Shown: positions 53,201 through 61,982 of the stretch, one piece after another
How the letters are laid out: the number at the start of each line of letters is the position of its first letter
How positions within the stretch are numbered: position 1 is the stretch's first letter
NCBI GenBank assembly: GCA_947624555.1
Contig: CANQKW010000007.1
Span: forward strand, 1-64,000
DNA from: an uncultured Clostridia bacterium
Lineage (GTDB): Bacteria > Bacillota > Clostridia > Oscillospirales > Ruminococcaceae
Reading direction: 5' to 3'
Length of the DNA: 64,000 nucleotides
The notes under the pieces: generated by a model
What the model was told of the DNA's origin: nothing
Seen by the model: the letters and a program-made list of their open reading frames with translations, nothing else
Databases searched by the model: none
Made by a program: the position numbers and the translations under genes

Positions 53201-53490
53201 GTCAAAGCGGTCTGTCCGCCAAGGTTTGAAACGACCGAGTCGGGCTTTTCAATTTCGATAACTCTTTTTACCACGTCAAGCGTCAGCGGTTCAATATAAA
53301 TTTTGTCCGCCATATGCTTGTCGGTCATTATAGTCGCAGGATTGGAGTTTATAAGTACAACTTCAAGGCCCTCCTGCTTTAATGCCCGGCAAGCCTGCGT
53401 TCCGGCATAGTCAAACTCGGCAGCCTGACCTATAACGATAGGTCCCGATCCTATTACAAGCACTTTCTTTATATCTTCTCTTAAAGGCAT
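50248..53490 (-). CDS. carB: Carbamoyl-phosphate synthase large subunit
   Basis: It makes carbamoyl phosphate from bicarbonate, ammonia and two ATP for pyrimidine and arginine synthesis. The full-length 1080-residue protein has two homologous ATP-grasp halves ([22 protein letters not shown] near 10 and [20 protein letters not shown] near 555) and the C-terminal MGS-like allosteric domain (about 945-1080). It lies in a pyr operon but is separated from carA by 127 bases that include a TTGACA on the minus strand (no good -10), so an internal promoter is possible. Confidence 0.97.
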   Translation of the reverse strand: [1080 protein letters not shown]

Positions 53491-53617
53491 CGTTTTTCGT
53501 CCTTTCTTTTAGTTCGCTTGCTGTTCAAGCTTACAAAGTACAAGTTTCGTTTGTTCTGTCAAGACAGATATTTCATTGATTATCCTATATTCAACGGCAG
53601 CTGCTCTTACACGTTTT

Positions 53618-54712
53618 TTATTTATTCCCGTTCATCAGCTCAATAAACTCGTCGAACAGATAAGACGTGTCATGCGGACCGCCGCAAGCCTCGGGGTGAA
53701 ACTGAACCGTAAACGCAGGCGCATTTTTGTAGCGGATACCCTCGCAGGTGCCGTCGTTATTGTTTATGTGGCTAACCTCTCCCACAGCCTCGGAAAGAGT
53801 TTCGCCAACGACTGCATAACCGTGATTTTGCGCCGTAATATAAGTCCTGTCGTGAGCGAGGTCCTTTACAGGCTGATTTCCGCCTCTGTGACCGTATTTC
53901 ATCTTCATTGTAGACGCACCGTTTGCAATCGCAAGGAGCTGATGTCCCAGACAAATGCCGAAAGTCGGTATCTGCGCAGGAATAAGCTCTTTGAGGGTTT
54001 TTATTGCGTCAGGATTTTGCTGCGGATCGCCTGGACCGTTCGACAGCATTATTCCGTCGGGATTAAACGCTTTTATCTCGTCTGCCGTCGTATTGTGAGG
54101 CACAACCGTTACATTACAGCCGCGATTTAAAAGCTCTCTTCTTATATTGAATTTGTAGCCGTAGTCAATAAGCACGACATTATATTTCGGGTTTTCCGCT
54201 TTAAAAATCTGCTTTTCTTTAACGCTTACCTTAGGCACGGGAGGTTCTTCCCTGTAATTTCTTATCTCGTCAAGAAGAGCGTCCCTGTCAAAATCTCCGC
54301 AGACGATTGCGCCGTTCATAACGCCCGTTTCACGGATAATTCTGGTGAGCTTTCTCGTGTCAATATCGTAAATTCCGACAATACCCAAATTTTTTATGTA
54401 ATCGTTGAGATTGCCCTCGCAGCGAAAATTTGACGGCTCTTCGCAGTATTCTCTTACGATGTAGCCGAAAACTGCGCTGCCTTGACTTTCGGGGTCGATT
54501 TTATTCACGCCGTAGTTTCCTATAAGCGGAAACGTCTGCGTTATTATCTGTCCGCAGTATGACGGGTCTGTCAGCGTTTCCTGATAACCTGTCATCGCAG
54601 TCGTAAAAACGATTTCTCCCAAGACCTTTCCCTCTGCGCCGAAGGATTTTCCCTCAAAAACCGTACCGTCCGCCAGGATAAGACTTGCCTTTCTTCTGTT
54701 CTCAAAATCCAT
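53618..54712 (-). CDS. carA: Carbamoyl-phosphate synthase small subunit
   Basis: The glutaminase subunit that supplies ammonia to CarB. The 364-residue protein has the N-terminal ADGTVFEGKSFG domain and TTAMTGYQETLTDPSY. The class I amidotransferase domain has nucleophile Cys in PTFGICLGHQLLA and His/Glu in TVQFHPEACGGP. Residues GGNQPVKDL are also conserved. It lies ten bases behind pyrF. Confidence 0.97.
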   Translation of the reverse strand: MDFENRRKASLILADGTVFEGKSFGAEGKVLGEIVFTTAMTGYQETLTDPSYCGQIITQTFPLIGNYGVNKIDPESQGSAVFGYIVREYCEEPSNFRCEGNLNDYIKNLGIVGIYDIDTRKLTRIIRETGVMNGAIVCGDFDRDALLDEIRNYREEPPVPKVSVKEKQIFKAENPKYNVVLIDYGYKFNIRRELLNRGCNVTVVPHNTTADEIKAFNPDGIMLSNGPGDPQQNPDAIKTLKELIPAQIPTFGICLGHQLLAIANGASTMKMKYGHRGGNQPVKDLAHDRTYITAQNHGYAVVGETLSEAVGEVSHINNNDGTCEGIRYKNAPAFTVQFHPEACGGPHDTSYLFDEFIELMNGNK

Positions 54713-54722
54713 ATTAAGCTCC

Positions 54723-55658
54723 TTAACCGTTGATGGTTATTTTTCCGACAAAAGACATTATTTCATCACGCATACGAATTGCCTCTCTGCGTGCTGCCTC
54801 CGCAAACTCATGCTCACTGCATTTCTGTTTCTGATAAGCGCACATTATCCCTCTTGAGCTGTTTACAATTCCGCCCAAACCGTTCTTGTCGAATGCTCCC
54901 GCAATATCTGCGGCAGATGCGCCCTGTGCGCCGTAGCCCGGGATAAGGAAAAATGTTTCGGGAAGAAGTGCCCTAAGCCTTTTTATTTGTTCGGGATAAG
55001 TCGCTCCCACGACAGCGCCCACTCCGCTGTAACCGTAAACTCCCGAAAGCTCTCTGCCCCAATTTTCGCACATTTTTCCCATAACCTCGTACACGGGTTC
55101 TCCATCGATAAGTCTGTCCTGAAGTTCTCCGCTCGAAGGATTTGAGGTCTTTACAAGGACGAAAATGCCCTTGTCATTATCGGAGCAGACCTTCAAGAGC
55201 GGCTTTATACCGTCACTTCCGAGGTAACCGTTCACCGTAAGAGCGTCGCCCAAAAACGGCTCGATTTCCGTATTTCCGACCTTGACCCTGCCAAGATGCG
55301 CCACAGCATAAGCCTCCATTGTCGTGCCGATGTCGTTGCGCTTTGCGTCTGTGATAACGTACATTCCTTTTGAACGTGCATATTCCTGCGTTTTGTAAAG
55401 AGTTTTCACTCCTGCTGCTCCGTACATTTCATAATAGGCAGCCTGAGGCTTTACGGCAGGAACGATGTCGTACAATGCGTCGATAAGTCCCTTGTTGAAT
55501 TCCAATAACGCCTTTGCCGCTCCCTTCAGCGTTTCTCCGTACTTTTCAAAGCATTTTCTTCTGATAAATTCGGGGACATAATCCAGTTTGGGGTCAAGAC
55601 CTGCAACCGTAGGATTTTGCGTCTGTTCGATTTTTTCGATCAATCTGTCAAGCGACAT
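54723..55658 (-). CDS. pyrF: Orotidine 5'-phosphate decarboxylase, type 2
   Basis: It makes UMP from OMP, the last step of the pathway. The 311-residue length and PQAAYYEMYGAAGVKTLYKT identify the longer subfamily 2 (bacterial/archaeal PyrF of Mycobacterium/Clostridium type). Catalytic residues lie in ITDAKRNDIGTTMEAYA (Lys and two Asp). A second block, LIPGYGAQGASAADI, binds phosphate. It is followed by carA and preceded by pyrC 17 bases away. No pyrE or pyrB is in the window. Confidence 0.95.
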   Translation of the reverse strand: MSLDRLIEKIEQTQNPTVAGLDPKLDYVPEFIRRKCFEKYGETLKGAAKALLEFNKGLIDALYDIVPAVKPQAAYYEMYGAAGVKTLYKTQEYARSKGMYVITDAKRNDIGTTMEAYAVAHLGRVKVGNTEIEPFLGDALTVNGYLGSDGIKPLLKVCSDNDKGIFVLVKTSNPSSGELQDRLIDGEPVYEVMGKMCENWGRELSGVYGYSGVGAVVGATYPEQIKRLRALLPETFFLIPGYGAQGASAADIAGAFDKNGLGGIVNSSRGIMCAYQKQKCSEHEFAEAARREAIRMRDEIMSFVGKITING

Positions 55659-55675
55659 TTCAATTCTCCTTATCC

Positions 55676-56947
55676 TTAATCATCATTATATAAAACCTTG
55701 CCGTCAACAATGGTAGTTTTGACCCTGCCTTTAAGCGTCATACCCTTGAAACAGGTATTGTGAGATTTTCCGTGAAGTTTGTCGGGGTCGACTGTCCACT
55801 CTTCGTTCAGGTCGACAATTGCAATATCCGCAGGCTCTCCGCTGTCAAATCTGCCGCCCGATATGCCTAAAATTTTACGGGGATTTACGCACATCAGCCG
55901 CACTATCTTCGAGAGAGAGAGCTTTCCCGTGTGGTAAAGCTGAGTTAAAGTCACCGCAAGCGAAGTTTCCAGTCCGACAACGCCGTTCGGCGCTTTTTCA
56001 AAATCAGCCTTTTCCTCTTTTGAGTGAGGAGCGTGGTCGGTAACGATACAATCTATCGTTCCGTCACATACGCCCTCGGTTATTGCCTCAGCGTCGTCTT
56101 TTGTGCGAAGGGGAGGATTCATTCGATAATCAGCGTCACGCAGGCGCAGCTTTTCGTCTGTCAGCGTGAAATAATGCGGACAGGTTTCTGATGTCACCAT
56201 TACTCCGTAACGGGCAGCCACTCTCAGAAGCAGCATACTTGCCGATGTGGAAACGTGCGCTATATGAATAGGCATTTCCAGATCTCCTGCAAGAATTATT
56301 TCTCTTGCCGTTGAAATATCTTCGGAAATACGGTGCATTCCTTTTACGCCCAGCTCTTTTGCGACAGCGCCGCTGTTCATTATTCCGCCTGCGACAATAT
56401 CGGTATCCTCGCAGTGAGAAATCACTTTAAGTCCCGCATAATGCGCCTTTACCAGCGCTCTTGCCATAATCTGCGCATTTTTTACGGGCTTTCCGTCGTC
56501 GGAAACCGCAACGCAGCCTGCGCTTTTAAGCTCCTCGAAATCGCACAGTTCCTCGCCTTTCAGACCCTTTGTTATACAGCCGACGGGATAAACCTTGACT
56601 TTTGACTTTTTAGCTTTTTCGAGGATATACTTTACCGTTTCTGCATTGTCAACAGGAGGAGTTGTATTCGGCATACAGGCGACAGCGGTAACTCCGCCGG
56701 CAACAGCCGCATCGCCTCCCGTGATAATATCTTCCTTGTGCGTCTGACCGGGGTCACGAAGATGAACGTGCATATCACATATTCCGGGGATAACCGCAAG
56801 CCCTTTGCAGTCAATTACCGTATCTGCGTCCTCGTTGATGTCCGCAGCGCACCTCACAATAACGCCCTTGTCTATAAGAACGTCCGAAATGCCCTCAAAG
56901 CCGTTTGCACTGTCAACCACGTAACCGTTTTTCAGCAATAAATCCAT
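55676..56947 (-). CDS. pyrC: Dihydroorotase
   Basis: The zinc amidohydrolase interconverts carbamoyl-aspartate and dihydroorotate. The 423-residue protein is the class I type: CDMHVHLRDPG carries the metal-binding H-x-H, followed by AACMPNTTP, HCEDTDIV, HIAHVSTSAS, SETCPHYF and the catalytic Asp in IVTDHAPHSKEEK. Start ATG 56947 with AAGGAGAG; an upstream in-frame ATG (57037) lies in the leader. First gene of the pyr operon. Confidence 0.96.
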   Translation of the reverse strand: MDLLLKNGYVVDSANGFEGISDVLIDKGVIVRCAADINEDADTVIDCKGLAVIPGICDMHVHLRDPGQTHKEDIITGGDAAVAGGVTAVACMPNTTPPVDNAETVKYILEKAKKSKVKVYPVGCITKGLKGEELCDFEELKSAGCVAVSDDGKPVKNAQIMARALVKAHYAGLKVISHCEDTDIVAGGIMNSGAVAKELGVKGMHRISEDISTAREIILAGDLEMPIHIAHVSTSASMLLLRVAARYGVMVTSETCPHYFTLTDEKLRLRDADYRMNPPLRTKDDAEAITEGVCDGTIDCIVTDHAPHSKEEKADFEKAPNGVVGLETSLAVTLTQLYHTGKLSLSKIVRLMCVNPRKILGISGGRFDSGEPADIAIVDLNEEWTVDPDKLHGKSHNTCFKGMTLKGRVKTTIVDGKVLYNDD

Positions 56948-56977
56948 ATCTCTCTCCTTGGCATTGGGATTTTTTTC

Positions 56978-57084
56978 AAAAAAATAACCGCAAAAAAGCG
57001 GCAGAAGGCTCGAATACTCCGAGAAGATATAAGGCAACGCTCACAGCCGACTGCTGTAACGATATATGGCAGCAGCTCTGCCGC
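56978..57084 (-). promoter_or_regulatory. Possible attenuator in the pyrC leader
   Basis: On the minus strand CCGC-TTTTTT-GCGG (56988-57001), followed by TTATTTTTTT (56978-56987), is a short terminator, extended by one G-U pair. Its 5' arm, TCTGCCGC (56998-57005), can instead pair with GCGGCAGA (57077-57084) upstream, which would act as antiterminator. No PyrR-binding sequence is obvious. The 306-base gap from pyrC to the flavodiiron gene holds this leader and the promoter at 57166-57194. Confidence 0.4.
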
Positions 57085-57165
57085 ATTACCATAAAATGCA
57101 CGGAATAATCCCCTGCCTGCATTCAATGCCGATTTCCATTAAAAAGCTCTTGAACACCACTTTAC

Positions 57166-57194
57166 ATTATAAATGAAAATCGGATTTTTGTCAA
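57166..57194 (-). promoter_or_regulatory. Promoter of the pyr operon
   Basis: Minus-strand TTGACA (57189-57194), 17-base spacer, TATAAT (57166-57171), perfect consensus, about 210 bases ahead of pyrC. Confidence 0.85.
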
Positions 57195-57253
57195 GTATGA
57201 AACACAAAAAATAAGCTTTCTCGAAATATTTTTTCGGGAAAGCTCATTATATT

Positions 57254-58411
57254 TTACAAAAGTTCTTTTGCAAGAAGGTCTAACTGCGCTATGCTTTCGG
57301 CGTTAAGTGCCGATTTTATGGTGACTGTGGTTTCGGTAAAGGTTATATTTTTGGATTTTTCAAAGCGATTTTTGATAGCTTTTGCCGCAACAGGCGCCCA
57401 TGAACCGTTTTCAATAATGCCTATCAGGCGGTTTTGGTAGTTTCTTTCAACAAGGTGAGAGATAAATTCGCTCATAGTGGGGAAAATATCTCCGTTGTAA
57501 GTGGTGGTTGCAAGAACGAGCTTTCCGTAACGGAATGCGTCCTCGACAGCCTCTGCCCAGTCGTCACGGGCAAGGTCGGTGACAGCGACTTTCGGGCAGC
57601 CTGCTTTTTTGAGCTTATCGGCGAGCTTTAATGCTGCCTCTTTGGTATGACCGTAAACAGAAGTGTAAGCGACGCACACGCCCTCGCTTTCAACGCCGTA
57701 GCTTGACCAGGTATTGTATATATCGAGGTAATAGCCCAAATTCTCCGTTAAAATCGGACCGTGAAGAGGAAGTATCATCTGAATATCAAGTCCTGCGGCT
57801 TTCTTGAGAACAGCCTGCACCTGAGCGCCGTATTTTCCGACAATGCCGAAATAGTAACGTCTTGCCTCGCAAGCCCAGCCTTCGGGATCCTCAACGTCAA
57901 GTGCGCCGAATTTGCCGAAACCGTCCGCCGAAAAAAGCGCCTTGTCCTTGCTGTCGTATGTCATAATGACCTCAGGCCAATGAACCATAGGAGCTGTTAC
58001 GAAATTAAGCTCGTGCGAACCGAGAGAGAGCTTGTCGCCGTCGCTGACAACGACCTGTTTATCCTTAAATTCATTTGCAAAAAACTGTCCCATCATAACG
58101 AAAGCTTTTGCGGACGCAACAATTTTCGTGTCGGGATAGCGTTCTGTGAAAACAGAGACATTTGCCGAATGGTCGGGTTCCATATGCTGAACCACGAGAT
58201 AATCGGGATTTCTGCCGTTAAGCTCTCTTTCGAGATTTGAAAGCCAAAGCTCGCCGAAATTAGCGTCAACGGTGTCTATAACCGCAACTTTCTCATCTAA
58301 AATGACGTAAGAATTATACGCCATTCCGTTGGGAACGTCATACATTCCCTCAAACAAATCGACCTCGTGGTCGTTTACGCCTATATATTTTATATCCTTT
58401 GTGATTTCCAT
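57254..58411 (-). CDS. Flavodiiron protein, FprA family
   Basis: It reduces O2 to water (or NO to N2O) and protects anaerobes. The 385-residue protein has an N-terminal metallo-beta-lactamase-like diiron domain with H76-M-E-P-D-H81, VHWPE, SADGFG and PLHGPIL ligands, followed by a flavodoxin domain (about 255-385) with TSVYGHTKEAA and TTTYNGDIFPTM. There is no C-terminal rubredoxin extension, so an external electron donor is needed. Single gene with its own promoter. Confidence 0.94.
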   Translation of the reverse strand: MEITKDIKYIGVNDHEVDLFEGMYDVPNGMAYNSYVILDEKVAVIDTVDANFGELWLSNLERELNGRNPDYLVVQHMEPDHSANVSVFTERYPDTKIVASAKAFVMMGQFFANEFKDKQVVVSDGDKLSLGSHELNFVTAPMVHWPEVIMTYDSKDKALFSADGFGKFGALDVEDPEGWACEARRYYFGIVGKYGAQVQAVLKKAAGLDIQMILPLHGPILTENLGYYLDIYNTWSSYGVESEGVCVAYTSVYGHTKEAALKLADKLKKAGCPKVAVTDLARDDWAEAVEDAFRYGKLVLATTTYNGDIFPTMSEFISHLVERNYQNRLIGIIENGSWAPVAAKAIKNRFEKSKNITFTETTVTIKSALNAESIAQLDLLAKELL

Positions 58412-58447
58412 ATTATGCCTCCTGTTATATCTTATTTTACATAAAGG

Positions 58448-58476
58448 ATTTTACCACAATTTCACTCTTTTGTCAA
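58448..58476 (-). promoter_or_regulatory. Flavodiiron gene promoter
   Basis: Minus-strand TTGACA (58471-58476), 17-base spacer, TAAAAT (58448-58453). Confidence 0.8.
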
Positions 58477-58499
58477 GAGCCGTGCAAATTATTTTGACA

Positions 58500-59510
58500 T
58501 TACGAGAAAAGATTTTTTACGCTGTCACGTATGATAAGCTTTCCCGAAACGAGCGTTCTGCCGTGCGGACGCACGCTGCCCCGTATTTTTGAAAGAAGAC
58601 TTTCAGCAGCCTCTCTCGACATACTTCGGCTGTCAACGTCCATTGTCGTCAAATGCGGACTGCACATCGTCGAATATATGTGATTGTCATAGCCTGCGAC
58701 AGAAACGTCCTGCGGCACTCTTATTCCTGCATTTTTAAGCTGATTTACAAGGTTGAACGCACATTCGTCCGAGCCGCAGACAAATGCCGTCGGCATTTCT
58801 TCGGGGAGCAAAAACGTTGTCAGAGGCTCTCCGTCGGCGTTTCTGCTGCTTAAAATCCACTCTCTTCGGACAGCTATACGGTTTTCAAGCAGCGCCTTGC
58901 AATACCCTAAAAATCTGTCCTGAACGCTTGACAAGCCTTGTATCGTCCCTAAAAACGCAATTTTCCTGTGACCGTTTGCTATAATGTGAGATGTAAGCAG
59001 ATAAGCTCCGTAAAAGTTATCCGGAACAACTGCGTCCGAATCCTCACGGGCAGCATAATAGTCCAGAAAAACCATAGGAATATAATAGGACGACAGCTTG
59101 TCTATAAAGCTGTCCGAAAACTGTCCGAGAACGATAAGTCCGTCGACTTTTTTGTCAATGACCGAGTTTGGTATCTCATAGACGCCGTTCTCCCCGTCAA
59201 CGACCTCAAGCATTCCGTAATAATTCTGTTTCTGGAGAATTTCCACAAGGTGCTTGTAAATTATCCAGTAAAGTGAAGAAGGCTCGCTGATAAAGCGCTT
59301 TGCAACAAGAACGCCTATATTATAGGTAAGTCCGTCCCTCAAAGAACGCCCCGAATGCAGCCGATAACCCATTTCCGCAGCTTTCTGCCTGATTTTTTCA
59401 CGCAGCGCCTCGCTTACTCCCTCGCGACCGCCCAGCGCCTTTGAAACGGTGACTGTACTGACATTCATAACTTTCGCAATATCGCTCATTGTCACGGTTT
59501 TCTTTATCAT
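58500..59510 (-). CDS. LacI-family transcriptional regulator
   Basis: The 336-residue protein has an N-terminal helix-turn-helix (VTMSDIAKVMNVSTVTVSKALGG, about 6-28) and a hinge helix near 50-60. The periplasmic-binding-like effector domain has VSVAGYDNHIYSTMCSPHLTTMDVD near the end, a family hallmark. It probably binds a sugar. No sugar transport or enzyme genes are adjacent, so its regulon is not indicated. AAAGGAAT precedes the ATG. Confidence 0.93.
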   Translation of the reverse strand: MIKKTVTMSDIAKVMNVSTVTVSKALGGREGVSEALREKIRQKAAEMGYRLHSGRSLRDGLTYNIGVLVAKRFISEPSSLYWIIYKHLVEILQKQNYYGMLEVVDGENGVYEIPNSVIDKKVDGLIVLGQFSDSFIDKLSSYYIPMVFLDYYAAREDSDAVVPDNFYGAYLLTSHIIANGHRKIAFLGTIQGLSSVQDRFLGYCKALLENRIAVRREWILSSRNADGEPLTTFLLPEEMPTAFVCGSDECAFNLVNQLKNAGIRVPQDVSVAGYDNHIYSTMCSPHLTTMDVDSRSMSREAAESLLSKIRGSVRPHGRTLVSGKLIIRDSVKNLFS

Positions 59511-59542
59511 TTCGGTATTCCTTTCTTAGGTCTGATAATAAT

Positions 59543-59571
59543 ATTTTAAGTAATTTTCAGCGATTTGTAAA
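59543..59571 (-). promoter_or_regulatory. Promoter of the LacI-family gene
   Basis: Minus-strand TTTACA (59566-59571), 17-base spacer, TAAAAT (59543-59548). Confidence 0.65.
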
Positions 59572-59625
59572 GTAACTTTTTAACCAAATTTTACCCGATT
59601 TTTTTGTGGACAATTCTTCTTCGGC

Positions 59626-59654
59626 TTGACTTTTTAAAAAAAATATGCTATACT
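59626..59654 (+). promoter_or_regulatory. Promoter of the lipoprotein gene
   Basis: TTGACT (59626-59631), 17-base spacer, TATACT (59649-59654), 34 bases before the start codon. Confidence 0.75.
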
Positions 59655-59687
59655 TAGTGCGAAATAAGATAATGCGGAGGAAAATAT

Positions 59688-60689
59688 ATGAAAAAAGCGA
59701 TAAATGTCGGTATTGCGATGATTGCGGCGGCGGCTCTCTGCGGCTGCGGAACGGGCGATGAAATTTCCGAGTCGGTCACGACTTCAAGCTCCTCTTCGGC
59801 AAGCTCTTCAAGCGTTATATCTTCAAGTTCGGCGGAAAGCTCTTCGGTTGTTTCGAGCAGCTCTGAAGAAAGCTCTGCCGAAAGCGAGCAGACGACGACC
59901 TCCGAAACAAGCAACGAAACCTTTCTTACGGGTCTTGCGGGAGATACTGTTCTGAAAACGGATATAAAGCAGATTTTCGTTCCGGACGGAGCTGACGCAA
60001 GCATAGACAATTTCTCCGAAGAGAATTTTTCATCGGTGCTTTGTATGGGATTTATCTACGCCTCTGAGCCGAGAGGAATTTTCCGCACAAATCTCGATAA
60101 TCCCGATGTTTACAACGATGCGGAAATGTCTTTTTCCGATATAACCGATGAAAAGGAAAGCAGTTTTATCCGTCTGAATGTCGGCGAAAAAATGTGCGGA
60201 ATGACGCTGACTTTTGCAGAAACGAATTTTGCCCGTACGGACGAAAACTCTGCGTGGTCTTTTCCCGGAAAATATTTTTGCTACGGCAGCTGTGAGTTTT
60301 CGGGAGAGGCAGAACTTACGGGTTATATAAATGTCAACGCCGCAGATGATCTGTATAATTCACGCAAGGGCGATATTACATTTATTCCCACTGAGGGCGA
60401 AATTCCCGTTGTAAATTATCAAATTCCCGTTAGAGATTATCGGTCTGACCCAGACGGAATATACCATGCGCTTGTGACAGGCTCGGATAAAAATATCACC
60501 TGGGCGAACGAATACGGCAGCATATACCTTGGCAATATCGAAACGGACGCATCGGCGGAAAATCTCGGCATACCCCAAAGCAGCGAATATATCAAGTGCC
60601 GTATCGTGATAGACAAGCTTAAATACACTGCAAGCACGCAAATGTTTCCCCGTATTGAGGCAAGGATAGTTTCGTTCAGCGCAATATAA
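59688..60689 (+). CDS. Surface lipoprotein with a Ser-rich linker
   Basis: The 333-residue protein has a signal peptide ending in a lipobox around AALCGCG (mature Cys about 18 or 20), then about 55 residues made almost only of Ser, Glu, Thr and Val, a flexible wall-spanning linker. The globular remainder (about 80-333) has no family I recognise; it looks beta-rich. It is monocistronic, with its own promoter and terminator. Function unknown. Confidence 0.85.
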   Translation: MKKAINVGIAMIAAAALCGCGTGDEISESVTTSSSSSASSSSVISSSSAESSSVVSSSSEESSAESEQTTTSETSNETFLTGLAGDTVLKTDIKQIFVPDGADASIDNFSEENFSSVLCMGFIYASEPRGIFRTNLDNPDVYNDAEMSFSDITDEKESSFIRLNVGEKMCGMTLTFAETNFARTDENSAWSFPGKYFCYGSCEFSGEAELTGYINVNAADDLYNSRKGDITFIPTEGEIPVVNYQIPVRDYRSDPDGIYHALVTGSDKNITWANEYGSIYLGNIETDASAENLGIPQSSEYIKCRIVIDKLKYTASTQMFPRIEARIVSFSAI

Positions 60690-60694
60690 AAAAC

Positions 60695-60722
60695 GATCCG
60701 CAGATTTTACTCTGCGGATCTT
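60695..60722. terminator. Bidirectional terminator between lipoprotein gene and yebC
   Basis: GATCCGCAGA (60695-60704) pairs perfectly with TCTGCGGATC (60711-60720); TTGCTTTT follows on the plus strand and a run of six T on the minus strand. Confidence 0.88.
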
Positions 60723-60727
60723 GCTTT

Positions 60728-61480
60728 TCAATCCTCGTCGTCGCTGTCGGGTTCGTCCCAATTGTGCCAGACATTCTGTACGTCGTCGTTGTCCTCAAGA
60801 GTTTCAAGAAGCTGAGCCATTTTCTTTAGCTGGTCATCGTCGGTGAGAGTCGTGTAAGTAGAGGGCACCTGCTCTGCCTCGGCGGAAATTATGCTGTATC
60901 CACGCTTGGTAAGCTCTTCCGCAACAGCCGCAACATTGGCAGGATCGGTTGTTATTTCAACCACTCCGTCCTCGAAGGAAAAATCATCGGCGCCGCTTTC
61001 GAGAATATCCTCCATAGCCTTGTCCTCGTCAATATCGCCGTCCTCGTTGTTAAGTACGATTATTCCTTTAAGCGAAAACAAAAACGATACACAGCCCGTA
61101 GTACCCATATTTCCGCCGGATTTGTCGAAATAATGACGAATTTCTCCTGCGGTGCGGTTTCTGTTATCGGTCAGGCAGTCGACTATAACAGCAACTCCGC
61201 CGGGACCGTAGCCCTCGTAAACGCAGTTTTCGTAATCATTCTTTTCAGAGCCGCCTGCCGCCTTTTTGAGCAGTCTGTCAATGTTATCGTTGGGTATATT
61301 ATTGGATTTTGCCTTTTGTACAAGAGCCGCAAGCTTTGAGTTGTTGGCAGGGTCGGCACTTCCCGTTTCTTTTATGCAAACGAGAATTTCACGGCTGATT
61401 TTCGTGAAAACCTTAGCTCTTGCGCCGTCCTTTTCGCCTTTTTTTCTCTTGATAGTACTCCATTTTGAATGTCCTGACAT
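60728..61480 (-). CDS. YebC/PmpR-family protein
   Basis: The 250-residue protein starts MSGHSKWSTIKRKKGEKDGARAKVF with the family's signature and has GYGPGGVAVIVDCLTDNRNRTA and a C-terminal acidic end. Members act as transcription regulators, and some relieve ribosome stalling. The ATG at 61480 follows AAGGAG; an in-frame extension to 61597 is not supported. It lies about 80 bases behind mrnC on the same strand. Confidence 0.93.
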   Translation of the reverse strand: MSGHSKWSTIKRKKGEKDGARAKVFTKISREILVCIKETGSADPANNSKLAALVQKAKSNNIPNDNIDRLLKKAAGGSEKNDYENCVYEGYGPGGVAVIVDCLTDNRNRTAGEIRHYFDKSGGNMGTTGCVSFLFSLKGIIVLNNEDGDIDEDKAMEDILESGADDFSFEDGVVEITTDPANVAAVAEELTKRGYSIISAEAEQVPSTYTTLTDDDQLKKMAQLLETLEDNDDVQNVWHNWDEPDSDDED

Positions 61481-61562
61481 AATCTTTTCTCCTTTATGGG
61501 TAATTATTGTGTTATTGTATATGCGCTCTCTTAAAGAAAGCCGCACCGATTTTTCATCAAAA

Positions 61563-61982
61563 TCATTTTTCGGGAAATGCCGCACAAATTGCGTCAAACA
61601 GCTCTCTTATCCGTTCATTCTTTCCGCAGAGAGCAAGATATCCGAAAAGCGTTTCAAGAGCGGTCGCCCTGCGGTACTCCGAGGGGTTTGAGCTTTTCGG
61701 GACGGATATTCCGCCTGCGTTTCTTCCTCGTCTTAGAATATCAGCCTCTTTTTCGTTCAAAAGCGGCTCAATTACACCGACAGCCTCCGCCTGAAATCCT
61801 GCACGGACACGGTCAACAGCCAGCTTATGAAGTTTTCCGGCATTTGTCTGATGAACACGCACTATGCTTTCTCTTACAAGCGTTTCATAAACGGAATCCC
61901 CGTAAAACGCCAGAACATTCGGCGAATATCCCGACACTTCTTTTTCGGTAAGAGGCTCACTTTTCAAGAATGTAGTAGACAA
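61563..61982 (-). CDS. mrnC: Mini-ribonuclease III
   Basis: MrnC trims 23S rRNA precursor ends. The 139-residue protein is a single RNase III catalytic domain: SPNVLAFYGDSVYETLVRE (metal-binding acidic residues), KSSNPSEYRRATALETLFGYL (second catalytic segment), with no dsRNA-binding domain. I choose TTG 61982 as start because GAGGAG lies seven bases upstream; another TTG at 62009 has no such site. The start is inside the end of the upstream methyltransferase-like gene (26-base overlap). Confidence 0.9.
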   Translation of the reverse strand: MSTTFLKSEPLTEKEVSGYSPNVLAFYGDSVYETLVRESIVRVHQTNAGKLHKLAVDRVRAGFQAEAVGVIEPLLNEKEADILRRGRNAGGISVPKSSNPSEYRRATALETLFGYLALCGKNERIRELFDAICAAFPEK

